This document shows, one piece after another, positions 27,078-39,045 of a stretch of 64,000 bases of DNA. The stretch's first letter is position 1. Every line of letters begins with the position of its first letter. The translations under genes and the position numbers were made by a program. The notes below the pieces were generated by a model. The model did not search any database. It was not told the origin of the DNA and worked only from the letters and a program-made list of their open reading frames with translations. Source of the stretch: Neocallimastix lanati (nom. inval.) (Eukaryota > Neocallimastigomycota > Neocallimastigomycetes > Neocallimastigales > Neocallimastigaceae); assembly GCA_016946835.1 (NCBI GenBank), contig JACVTC010000011.1, positions 973,501-1,037,500 on the forward strand, written 5' to 3'.

Positions 27078-29600
27078 ATTATTATTATTATTATTATAAT
27101 TATTATTATTATTTGAATAATAATTCATATTAGATGAGGAAGGTATACTATTCATTGAATTAGATAAATTCTGTGGATTTAATGAAGATGAAGGTGGTGA
27201 TGGAAGAATTGGTCGCAATTTATTATTATTACTATTAATATTATTGTTATTACCAATATTATCTGGATGTACAAAATATTGATCATGATTATTATTATTA
27301 TTATAAGAAGAAGAAGAAGACATTACATTACCGTTTTCCTTTTTAAGAATTATATTATTGATATTCATAACTTCAGTACTAGATGATTTACTAACACCTT
27401 TAATTACTTTATCTGATTTCCTTTTAATTGTTTTATGGAAAACAGTTTTACCATTGAATAATTGTTCATTGACATTAAAACTGTCTGATTTCATTAAGAT
27501 TTTATTTACAATTTCAATATTAAAGTTTTTTGCAGCATAAAATAGGGCATTATTATAATAATCATTTTTTTTCGATAAATCAATGTGTGGATGACTAATA
27601 ATAATATTTATCATTTCATTTTGTGGAAGTGATATTTCTGAAATACTATTTATTTTATTTAAAATATATTTCTTTGTATTATACTCTTCATTATTTCTAC
27701 TACTACCATTTAACATATCCATATCACTAAATTTATTATAATTAATATTAGTTCCTTCAAGTGAAAAGAAATGATATATCATTCTTTGATAGTCTTCAAT
27801 ATAATTTCGGGTATTACTTAAAAGATTAATCAATGGAGTATTATTATGTTTTCCAGAAATATTAATATCTATTTCAGGATGATCTAAAAGAATCTTTAAG
27901 GCTTCCTTACTATTTAATACCACCGAAAATAATAATGGATTTAAACCTGTAACATTTTTACAATTTATTTCAATAGATGGATGACTAATTAACATCTTCA
28001 ATATATCATAACGTTTTTTAAGAATGGTATAGAAAATAGGAGAAAATCCATATTTATCATACGTATTAACATTCACTCTATCATAGCGAAGTAATACTCT
28101 TACAACTTCATAATTGTCATTATTAATTGCCAAATGAAGAGGAGTATATCCCTGAACTGTTTTATAGTATAACGCAGAAATGGTTTCATGAACAATAACA
28201 TTTATTTGTGATATATCATTACTAATACAGGCCTTTAATAATTTAAATGCATTAATAATATCTGGATAGTTATCAATTTTTTTGATTTGTTCAACATCAT
28301 GTTTTACATAGGCAGCATTTAATATATTCATCATAAGATCACGTATAATTCCACACTGTTTGATGATTAATTTTATTTGGTTCTTATAAAGATAATATCT
28401 ATAGATATCAGTTTTACTTAATCTTACTCTCTGTTTTCTAAATTTTAAAACTTTTTGAATGCACAGATTACAAAGAGTATTTGGTAAGTAATTAAAGAAT
28501 TCCTTATTTTCCAATAATACGATAAAGAAAATAGGATTATTATTAGTAATATTATTATTAATATATTTATTTAAATTCTGGAAGAAATATTCCAAAATTT
28601 CAAAATTGATATATTGATTTAATAAGTATTTATTAATAATAATATCATTTATGTCATAAAAACGATCAATAATAATTGGTGTAATAAACTTCATAACTGT
28701 TTGGAAATTTCTTCTATCATCATACGTACTATTTTGAACAAACGAATCAAAATTCATGTCAAAAAGTTTTTCTTTTTCAACTTCAGTTATTCTAAAGTTT
28801 TTAAATTTATATTTAATTGTTGGATAAAATGAATATTTACTATCTGTACCATCTTCTAGCATATCAATAGCATTAACAGGGAACTGAGGAGCTGATGAAA
28901 TTGGTGGATCTGATTTTTTATGATATACTGGAGGTTTTACATTGACTAAAGATGACGATGGACTTTTTCCATCAAATAATTCAGTTTTTGTAACTGAACG
29001 ATTGCTATTAGAATTTGAATTATTCATACGATAAGATCCATTAAATCTATCAAATACAGAATCTCTATTACTATTACCACTAGTTGAAATAGTAGCAGTA
29101 TTATTACTAAGATTACGATAATTATTATTATTACTATTATAATTATTATCATTAAATTGATTATATTCTTCTTGTGAAATTCTATTATTATTAATTTGAT
29201 TATATTCTTCTTGTGAAATTCTTCTATTATTATTAATTTGATTGTATTCTTCTTGCGAAATTCTTCTATTATTATTAATTTGATTATATTCTTCATGTGA
29301 AATTCTTCTATTATTATTAATTTGATTATATTCTTCTTGTGAAATTTTTCTATTATTATTAATTTGATTATATTCTTCTTGTGAAATTCTTCTATTATTA
29401 TTATTATTAATTTGATTATATTCTTCTTGTGAATTTCTTCTATTATTAACTTGATTATATTCTTCTTGTGAATTTCTTATATTATTATTATTATTATTAT
29501 TAAATTGACTATATTTTTCTTGTGAATTTCTTCTACTACTATTATTATTATTATATGAATTTCTTTCATATTCATTAACTCCAGGTAAATAAGGAGGTTC

Positions 29601-29639
<39 letters not shown>

Positions 29640-32006
29640 TCTATCACGTACTTCTATATTACGATAACCCATATATTTATTTTCATATCTATTATTTCCA
29701 TCATTATATTCCGAAGTACGATTTATTATTCCATTGATGGAATCCATTCCTTCATGTAATGATGATCGACTTCTCATATCAGATGATGACGCGAGTACTC
29801 TTACATCATTTATTGATTCTCTATTCTCTAGAGGCATATTATTTATTGAACTTCTACTCTCCAATGGATATTCCCTATTCATCATATCATATCTAGGATT
29901 TCGACTCTCTATGGAATATTCATCATTTCTCATTCCATAGTTAGAATTTCTATTATCAATAAGTAACTCTCTATCTCTCCTTTCATTCATAGATGGAATA
30001 TTTGGCATTAAACGTTTTCTACTTCTTTCTTCATCATTTATAAAATCAAGAGTATGCTTTTTCATTCTATCCTCTGATGGATATGGTCTTTTCTCATCAA
30101 ATTTATCATTCTTTCTTAATAAATCTCTTAAATTAGATGACCCATGAAAACCATTTTCATTACTATTATGTGAAAAAGAACGATAATTACTATTTTCTGT
30201 GAAAGTCGTAGGAACAACTTGATTAGTATTATTCAATAAATTATTTATACTACTACGATTGTTTTGACCTCTATCATTACTTTCATTAATATATTGATAA
30301 TGTTTATTGTAATCATTTTCATTCTTAAAATCATTAATACATCTTTTATCAGTTTTATAATTATTATATCCATTAGCCGATAAAATATAGTCATCATTTG
30401 AATCATTTTTGTTATTATTCAAAGTTGAATAACGATTATTAGATTGTACTTCTTCATTTAGGGAATTGCTTTTTACAGGATTAAAACGCTCTCTATAATT
30501 TCTATCATATGTATTATGATATGAGTTTATATTTTGGGAAATTTTATCGGTTGTATCAATGTTACTTTTTTGATAATCATCCATATATTCATGAATTCTT
30601 GGTAACTGTATTTTTTGATCTTTTGCTATAAATTTTAATTTTAAATATATATTATTGTTGTTATTATTTTAATATTATTAAATATATATATAATAATAAT
30701 GAATATATACATAAATTAGTATAAATTAATTATTAAATAGCATCATATATTATTGACTTATTTTATTATAATATATATATATATAATATAATAAAATAAG
30801 TCAATAATTTTATATATATATATATATCTACATTTATTATTATTATTTTTTTTCAATTACCTCTAGAATAATTAGTAATAGATGGTTTGTTCTGATTAAT
30901 GGGATGAAGATGTTCATCTGAATGAATTATATTTTTTATATTTAAGGATTCTCTTTTATCACCATATTCATCTCTAGATAAATCTCTATATTCATGGTTT
31001 CTATTTATAAATGGAGGATCCTGATTTACACGATAATCATGATCAGAATTTTGATTTACATTAATATTTCCATTGATAAAATTAATAGAATTTTTATTGT
31101 TAGCAGAGGAATTATTTGGATAATAATTATCAGAAGAATAATATGAAGATTTAGCAGTTTCAATAAAAGGTGGAAGTAAGGAAGATGATGAAGGTAAATC
31201 TCTAGGATTATTACTATATTCGGAAATTTTGGGTATCATAATGGATTTATCATTATTGGTATCATTAGGATTGTATCGTATATTACCATAATTACCATAA
31301 GCTTTTCTGTTATTAATAAATGGTGGTTCATCATGATGATAATCATTAGGATTTTCTTTACCATTCAGCGAATTCTCTTTTAACTTTTTATATGAATATG
31401 GTTTTTGGTCATTATTGCTTTCATTTCTTGAATTATAAAAGTCCTTTGGTATTTTTTGATATAATAAATCATTCTTATTATCAATTCTATTTAACGTAAT
31501 CTTTTGGTTCTGATCAAAAGAAAAGTTATAATTATTATATACATTTAATTTTTTTCCAGTAAAGATATTTTCTTTCAAATTATGAAAACTAGAAACATTA
31601 TTCACTGGAAGATAATTATTATTTGATAATTCATTCTTTTTTTCACACATAATACTATTTATATATATTTAATATATTATTAATTAAAAAAAATTATTAT
31701 TTTCAATTTAATTAGATAGTTTAAAACTACTAAATAAATAAATAAAAATTACCTATTCTTATCTTCAATTGCTTTTTCATATAAATCATTACTAGAACTT
31801 CCATTTTTATTATCATAGATTTTCGCATATGAAAGAACCTGTGGTTCTTGAATTTCTAAATAATTTTTTTTAACGATTTCATCATAAAAATCTTTATTAA
31901 TAAATACATTTTTCTCTGATTTATCATCAAAGGCAGTTAAAAAATAAAACAATTTCTGTTGTACTTTGAAGAAGAATATATCATTGTCTTCAAATATAGA
32001 TTCCAT
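26385..32006 (-). CDS. Large Asn-rich ankyrin-repeat protein, 3 exons, about 1762 aa
   Basis: Exons on the minus strand are 32006-31753, 31654-30861 and 30625-26385, joined by two GT-AG introns (31752-31655 and 30860-30626). Frames match across both, giving 1762 codons before the stop. The N-terminal exon (MESIFEDNDIFFFKVQQKLF) is ordered and not recognised. Residues about 90-1000 are Asn/Ser/Arg-rich and include about nine ISQEEYNQINNNRR units (720-840). An ordered helical region of unknown family precedes ankyrin repeats at about 1165-1275 (GYTPLHLAI, YGFSPIFYTI, GLNPLLFSVV). One repeat follows near 1390, and after an Asn-rich insert two more close the protein (GITPIMKAVI, NETSIDIADRLG). 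Ankyrin repeats mediate protein binding; no enzymatic domain is seen, so the function is unknown. The ATG at 32006 has a good AAAATGG context. Confidence 0.85.
29158..29520 (-). repeat. In-frame 42-bp repeat encoding ISQEEYNQINNNRR
   Basis: About nine units of 36-48 bp in the third exon of the ankyrin gene encode RRISQEEYNQINNN. Length changes come from gain or loss of Asn codons (ATT on the plus strand). The frame is kept throughout. Confidence 0.9.
30749..30808. repeat. Perfect 21-bp inverted repeat inside ankyrin-gene intron 2
   Basis: The left arm 30749-30769 (ATTATTGACTTATTTTATTA then T) is perfectly complementary to the right arm 30788-30808. The loop is an 18-bp TA-rich tract that can itself pair. 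It lies in the middle of intron 2 (30860-30626) and would form a long hairpin in the pre-mRNA. Confidence 0.9.
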
Positions 32007-35000
32007 TTTGACCTTTATTATTATATATAAATTACTTCAATATAGATAATATAATATATAAAAAAAATATTTGTGATTTTTACTTTTTAGTTTATGTAAA
32101 TTAAAAAAACATTAAGTACTTTTTATATTTTACTATTCAAAATATTATTTTAATACATTCTAAAAACTTTTTAAAACTTCTATTTTAATTATTTTTATCC
32201 CTTTAAAAAAAAAAAAAGGAAAAAAATGATATTATAATTTACTCTTACTATAAACTTTTACAACATAACAATTAATAATTATATTAATAAATTTAAATAA
32301 AGCACTTACTTTTATTTGGTTTTTTGTAATTAAATATATTATAGATATATGTTTAATGATAATATTATTTATACAAATATTTATCAGATTATTCTCTTTT
32401 ACTTTAAGTTTAAAAAATTTAATATATATTTAATAAATAAATATATAATTTTGTTGTATATGTATTGAACTATTTTAAATGTATTTAAGTTTATTTTTAA
32501 ATATATATAATAACCTATTTTACTTTTTATATTATATGTAATAAAAAATATATAAATATATTCTTTATAACTAATAACAATATTATTAATATTTAAAAAT
32601 TTAAATCATATTATAATACTAAATATATTTTTTTATTTTATGTCTTGTATTTTATTTATTAATATAATTTATTAATACTTTTTTATTATTATTACTTCAA
32701 AATTGATTTAATTTTTTGTTATAATTATTATATTTAAAGATATAACTATTAAAAAATTTTAAATAAAAAAAAAAGTAAAAATGTCAAAAAATTTTTTTGA
32801 TACTTTTTTCTGTTTTAAATATTTTTTTTATAAATATATATAATTAAATCCTATATTATTATTCAATATATTTATATTATTTATTTTAGTCTATTTAATA
32901 CAAATTTAAAAAAATATATGTATATTAATAAATACCTTAATATTGATTTATTTATAAATAACTTTATATATAATCTCAAAATATATTAAATAATTATTAC
33001 CATATAAACTATAATTATCCAAAAAAATTATAATATTTTTTAGAATTAAATTATATTTATTTAAATTTTTTCCTATCAATTTATAATATAGACATTAAAA
33101 TATATTACAATACATTTAAAATAAAATTCAATATAAAATATTAAATGAAATAAAGATTATAACATAATTTTATTTTATGTATTTAAATTCTAACTATTAA
33201 ATATATTATTTTTTTTATATATATTATATATGTTATTATAATATATATATTTTTCAATTACCATAAAAATTAATAGATCTTTTAACAAAAATATAATGCA
33301 TTATTAATTAACGTATAACAATTAATTTTCAATATGGAAAATTTCAAATATGAAATTCATGCCTCATATTCTAATATATTATATTATATTTTATAATTTA
33401 TTATTATATAATACTCAATAATATAAAAGTCTTTTTATTAATATGACAGGAATAGTATAAAAATAAATTCTATTTTAGTTCATATATAAGTTTATTAAAA
33501 TTTTAATTACATTTTATATATATATATATATTTATTAGCAATTTATTATAACCTTAAAATAAATATATTCTTTAAATTGAAAATAGAAAAAAAAACTTAT
33601 AATAAATTTTAGTATTAAAAATTATAATTTAAATACACATATATTATAATTTTAATATCAATATATTAAATATATTTTACTTATATATTGTATTACAGTA
33701 AAATTTTGCTTAACACTATATTAAAATAGAAGTATAAATAAAAATCCTTAACCTACTTAACAAATTTGAAAAAATTTTAAACATATATTATAATAAAAAA
33801 AAAGAAAAATAATTTAAATATATAATTTAATAAAAATTGGAAAAATAATATAAAAAAGGTTATATATTACATATTACACAATAAATATAGTTAATAAAAA
33901 TATATATATAACTATTTATTATTATATATTATATTATTACATTAGTATGAATAAATTCTAAAATAATTATCATTTGTAAATTATTATCGGACTATTTAAA
34001 AATTAGAATAGTACTATTAAATGCTTTTTATTTATAATTGAATTGTGATTATTTGATTATTTGGTTAGTCGGTTATTCGATTATTTGATTATTATTCAAT
34101 TTATTTGATTATTAATAGCTATAGTTAAAATTATTTAAATTACTTAATGTATGTACTTCATTATAAGTAATATTTATTATGTATTACACTACATTTAATA
34201 GAAATAATTATAATAATTTTAATAATCATAATACATTATAGAAATATATGTTGAATAATTTGATTGGTTAATTTCACGACAATGATGATGAAATATATTA
34301 TTTTTTTATTTATTATATGCATTATGCTTTTAATTTTTATTAGTCTTTTTTAGAAATAATTTTTTATAGAATATTTATTCATTTCTAATTTAAATTATTA
34401 TGATGAATTTTCATAGGATTATTTTGATTCAATATAATCCTATATATAAAAATTGATTATTAATTTAAATTTCTATTTATAATATATACTGAGGGTGAAT
34501 TAATTCTCTATTTAATACTATATATTATCAATAATATATTATTAAAGGTATGTAATTTATTTTATTATTTGAATTAAAATAAATAAAGGATTATTTTTAA
34601 TTATTACTCGTTGAAAAAAAATTTTTTTTTCAGTTTTTTTTAACCATTTTTAATTATATTAAAGAATATTTTAGTTTATTAATGAATTATTAATTAATTG
34701 TATTTACTATTTTTATATACTTTAATATAAAAATATATATTTACAATACATATAAATATTTTTCTTCTTAATAGTTTATTTGATAATTGACATATTATAA
34801 AATGGAATTATTGGTCTATTTTTTTTAAAAAAAAAAAATGTAAATTCTTTAATATAACTTCGAACATAAGCAATTCAATATGGAATTTAATTACAATTTA
34901 AATAATGTTTTAACTTTTAACAATAAATATGAGACTAATATAATAAATATTAAACAATGGAAAATCATTTATTAATTATTATATATAAAAAAAACAGTTA

Positions 35001-35400
35001 TTCCTAAATTTTATTTATATATATTTATGATACTAAAAATATAATAATAAAATAATATTAATTGTAATCTTAATATATATATTTATTATTGTTTAATTGC
35101 TTTAAATTTTTTTTTTCTTTTATTTCTTTTTATTTCTTTCTTTCCTTTCCATTATTCCATTAAAAGATCTAAATATTAGATAAAGAGTTTTTTTTTTTTT
35201 TTATTAATTAAAAATTGTCTCTAATATAGATAGTTGGAAAAAATAATAGAAAATAAAAATTAAAAATTATTGATCTAATAAATATTTCTTTTATATATAT
35301 CTTATATAAAAATATTATTAAGAATCCTTAGAATTATTTAAATAATTATTGTTATCCAAAATATTATTATTTATTTATTTATTTATTTATTTTTATTTAT

Positions 35401-35431
<31 letters not shown>

Positions 35432-35578
35432 TTTATTTTTATTTATTTTTATTTATTTATTTATTTATTTTTATGTATTTGTTTATTAAAATTTATTTGT
35501 TTATTTATTTATTTATTAATTAATTTATTTATTTATTTATTTATTTATTTATTATAATTAAATATTTTTTAAAAAAAA
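32007..35578. other. Gene-free AT-rich stretch upstream of the ankyrin gene
   Basis: No coding frame of note and no RNA gene is visible. The first few hundred bases should hold the promoter of the minus-strand ankyrin gene. There is a small GATTATTT-like repeat near 34045-34115, and a TTTA tetranucleotide microsatellite covers about 35365-35555. Confidence 0.65.
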
Positions 35579-36069
35579 TGTTAAGAATTGTGAAGTTTGG
35601 GTTTAATTATATCAACTTTATTAATATGTAAAGAGTTACCCTTAATTATTATAAATTAAATGCTTATATATTAATGCATTGTGGCTTATACATTAATCAC
35701 ATTATATTATGCTAAATATGTTTAAAGCTTATTTTTCATATATTTCACATATTCGGTTTAATTATATCAACTTTATTAATATGTAAAGAGTTATCCTTAA
35801 TTATTATAAATTAAATGCTTATATATTAATGAATTGTGGCTTATACATTAATCACATTATATTATGCTAAATATGTTTAAAGCTTATTTTTCATATATTT
35901 CACATATTCGGTTTAATTATATCAACTTTATTAATATGTAAAGAGTTATCCTTAATTATTATAAATTAAATGCTTATATATTAATGAATTGTGGCTTATA
36001 CATTAATCACATTATATTATGCTAAATATGTTTAAAGCTTATTTTTCATATATTTCACATATTCTAACA
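35579..36069 (+). mobile_element. Copia-like solo LTR with internal triplication of a 155-bp segment
   Basis: The element starts TGTTAAGAATTG and ends TTCTAACA, giving the TG...CA ends of an LTR with a TGTTA/TAACA inverted terminal repeat. Three consecutive 155-bp copies start at 35600, 35755 and 35910. They differ by about two substitutions (copy 1 against copies 2 and 3). Removing two copies leaves an LTR of about 181 bp. That matches the 173-bp relic at 50968 in order: TCAACTTTATT, AAAGAGTTAC, CATTGTGGCTTATACATTA, CATATTCT. Flanks are AAAAA and AAAAT, compatible with a 5-bp target duplication but uninformative. Confidence 0.75.
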
Positions 36070-36309
36070 AAAATTTATATTTTGTAAAAGCGAAAATTAT
36101 TAATATAATATTAAAAATAATTCAATACTAATAATAAACATATCTTTTTTTTTTTATTTTTGGTTAATTATATATACAATTTTTACTCCAATGGTATTTT
36201 AATTAATTTTATTATTAAAATAACTTTTTACATAAATTTATGATAATTAATAATTTCTTAATAAATTGTTTTTTTTTTTTTTTTTGGTATTTAATTAAAG
36301 GATTAATAA

Positions 36310-36600
36310 TTTACTTTTTATATTGTGCAAATGATGATTTTAAATTTTTTTTTTTATATTTATTTATTTTGTTTTATTCAATCTTTACATTTATATTTCT
36401 ACTATTTATTGTATTTTATTTTATTTATTAAATTTGTACTTTATATTTATATTTATACTATGTATTTTATTTTATTTCATAAATTTCTCTATATTATATA
36501 TATTTTAAAGTTTTGTACTTTACTTTTATATTTATATTATGTATATTATTTTATTTCATTATCATCTATATATTTTAAAACTTTACAATTTCACTTATAC
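36310..36600 (-). repeat. Diverged reverse-strand copy of the 9550-10680 satellite
   Basis: On the minus strand this tract has the satellite layout: AAAAT pentamers separated by units like AAATAGTATAAATATAAATA followed by TAAAGTACAAATT. It corresponds to the 37-bp unit of the array at 9550-10680 with several mismatches. At least three decayed units are seen. The plus-strand open frames here are artefacts. Confidence 0.6.
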
Positions 36601-36840
36601 TATTATCTTTTTTTTTTTCTATTAAAACCTATAGATTTATTTAAAATTTTATTTACTAAAAATATTAATACTCTTAAAGAAGAAACACTATTTAATATTT
36701 TTTTTTTTAAAAAAAAAATTAATAGATATTGGATGTATTATACTATCGCATCATTCAGATTTATATTTATAATAAGATTACATTATATCATGGTATAGTC
36801 AAAAGTGAATGATTATTTTATTTTTTTTTTCCAAACTAAT

Positions 36841-36960
36841 CGATTTAGATAGTATATATTCTTTGAGAATATATATAATATATATATAATCTAAATAAAT
36901 CGGAGTTCTAAATTATTTTAAATTGATACTGTGACGTAAAACATATAGTATTAATTTAAA
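36841..36960. repeat. Two adjacent foldback hairpins
   Basis: Hairpin 1 (36841-36902) pairs CGATTTAGAT with ATCTAAATAAATCG and has an inner perfect stem around TATATTCT-TTGA-GAATATA. Hairpin 2 pairs 36917-36930 (TTTAAATTGATACT) with 36947-36960 (13 of 14 complementary) around a GTGACGT-containing loop. Neither has an obvious target duplication. Confidence 0.7.
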
Positions 36961-37148
36961 TTAAAAAAATGAATAAATAAAGTTTTTCCAAATGAAATCC
37001 TATGTTGTCTATTTTTCTATTATAAGTATCATTAGTTATAAAAGAAGAAAAAAAAAAAAAAGAAAAAAAAAAAAACTTCTTTACTTAAAAATTTGGGTTC
37101 CTCCTATTTTTCTGTATTAGAATTGACAAAATTATATAATGACCATAC

Positions 37149-37419
37149 GGGTGTGGTGCATTTCGCCAGGTTGCATTTCGCTATTTTTTTGAAAGCATGT
37201 AGCGTATTAAAAAAATGTGACATTTCGCCAAATTGCATTGCGCAATATTGAAAATTATTAAATAAATAAATAAATCAATAAATAAAATTAAATATTATTA
37301 ATATCGAATAAAAACAATTTTAAAAAAAATTATTTTGAATTAATATTTATTTATTTATTCATTTATTTATATCAATAATCCACTTGTCGAAATGCAACAT
37401 GGGGAAATGCAACTCTCCC
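37149..37419. mobile_element. 271-bp nonautonomous MULE-like element with 9-bp target site duplication
   Basis: The left end (GGGTGTGGTGCATTTCGCC then AGGTTGCATTTCG) is an inverted copy of the right end (reverse complement GGGAGAGTTGCATTTCCCC then ATGTTGCATTTCG), 27 of 32 positions matching. Both ends are flanked by the exact 9-bp sequence TGACCATAC (37140-37148 and 37420-37428). A 9-bp duplication with terminal inverted repeats starting GGG is typical of Mutator-like DNA transposons. The interior is only AT-rich sequence with a third, subterminal copy of the GCATTTCGC motif near 37222, and no transposase. Confidence 0.85.
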
Positions 37420-38536
37420 TGACCATACATAGTAAAAGGTCACACACTTTTTAAAATTCAATTTTATAATAAAATTTTGAATTTTATTTTTATCATATAA
37501 TAAATTTAAATATCAATAATATATATTATTAATAATATAAATAATATTTAATTTTTTTTTAAAAAAAATTTTTTTAAATTATATATATATTTAAAATTCA
37601 TTATTTTAAAAATTTTAATATATTATAAAGTATTCATAATTATAATCATATTATATTATGTTATATTTATTAATTAATATAATTAATATATTAATAAAAT
37701 ATATATAAATTATATTAAATGATTGTATTATAGACCTTAAAATATAATAAATAAATCCATTAAAAATAAATATAGAGCATATGTTTTTTTTTTATTTATT
37801 TTTTCCAAAATTTTAAAATATTTTTAATTCAAATAATATTATATAATATTTTAATATATATAATCCATATTAATGATTTATATTGATAATATTATTTTAT
37901 ATAATGCATAAAATAAGTAATTCTATATTATTAAATATATTTATAATTTAGTATATTTATCTATAATATTAAACTAATATATATATATATATATTTTTTT
38001 TTAAATAGAATAAAGAAATAATTTTTGATATATTTCAATTATTGATATTAGAATTGAAAAAAAAAAAACTTGGCTGAATTACCACAGCCTAGTACCACTT
38101 ATATAGAAGTTTCATAAAATATACATATAGAAAAAAAAAATTGTTTATATATAATAATTTTAATAATAATAATAAGAACAAAAAATCACATTATTTCATT
38201 ACAAATTATTTTAAATTAATTGTATCTTTTTGCTATAAATGATATATTATGATATAATACATAGTTTTAAATATATTATAAAGATTTTATTAAAATAAAT
38301 AAATAAATAAATAAACAATAGACATCATTTTAGCTCTTATCTTAACTAATTGATTAGAGTTTTCTAACTTTATGTGATAACATATCACCATATCTTTCAT
38401 TCATAAATGCTTTTAATTATAATTTTTATATAAAAGATTATAATCATAAAAGCTACAATATCTAAATAGAAATTAATTGGATTGGATTCTTAATATATTT
38501 AGTTATTATTAATAAAAATAATAGATATAATAGATA

Positions 38537-38573
38537 ATACTTCATATATATACATAATATATATATGAAGTAT
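38537..38573. repeat. Perfect palindromic hairpin ATACTTCATATATAT
   Basis: ATACTTCATATATAT is followed after a short spacer by its exact reverse complement ending GAAGTAT. It lies in otherwise featureless AT-rich sequence. Confidence 0.7.
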
Positions 38574-38866
38574 TAAATGTCATATGATGACTGATGATTA
38601 AAATATAGAAAAAAAGACTTAAAAGACTTATATAAATTATTTTATTGTAAAAAATACAAAATGATAATAATAATATTAATACTATATATATTTATTATAA
38701 TTATTACTGAAACTAAAAAATATACTAAATATAACTTATAAACTTTAATAAAAAAAATGAAAATGAACTGTACAATAAAAAAAAAAATATATTTAATAAT
38801 TTACTATTCATATTTATTTTTTTTTGCATCATTAAATAATATATATATTATATAAAAGAAAAAAAA

Positions 38867-39045
38867 GAAAAATAAAATTTAAAAAATAAAAGAAATAAAT
38901 AAAAAAAAAAAGGAAAATAAAATTTAAAAAATAAAAGAAATAAATAAAAAAAAAAAAGAAAATAAAATTTAAAAAATAAAAGAAATAAATAAAAAAAAAA
39001 AAGAAAATAAAATTTAAAAAATAAAAGAAATATATAAAAAAAAAA
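38867..39045 (+). repeat. Four tandem 44-bp A-rich units
   Basis: Each unit reads AAAATAAAATTTAAAAAATA then AAAGAAATAAAT followed by an A run. The four copies differ mainly in A-run length and in the last copy (TATATA for TAAATA). Confidence 0.85.

Noticed and set aside
36240-36798. Plus-strand open frames of 63 and 157 codons
   Set aside because: They cover the decayed satellite and simple sequence. Their Leu/Tyr/Phe-rich translations show no domain.
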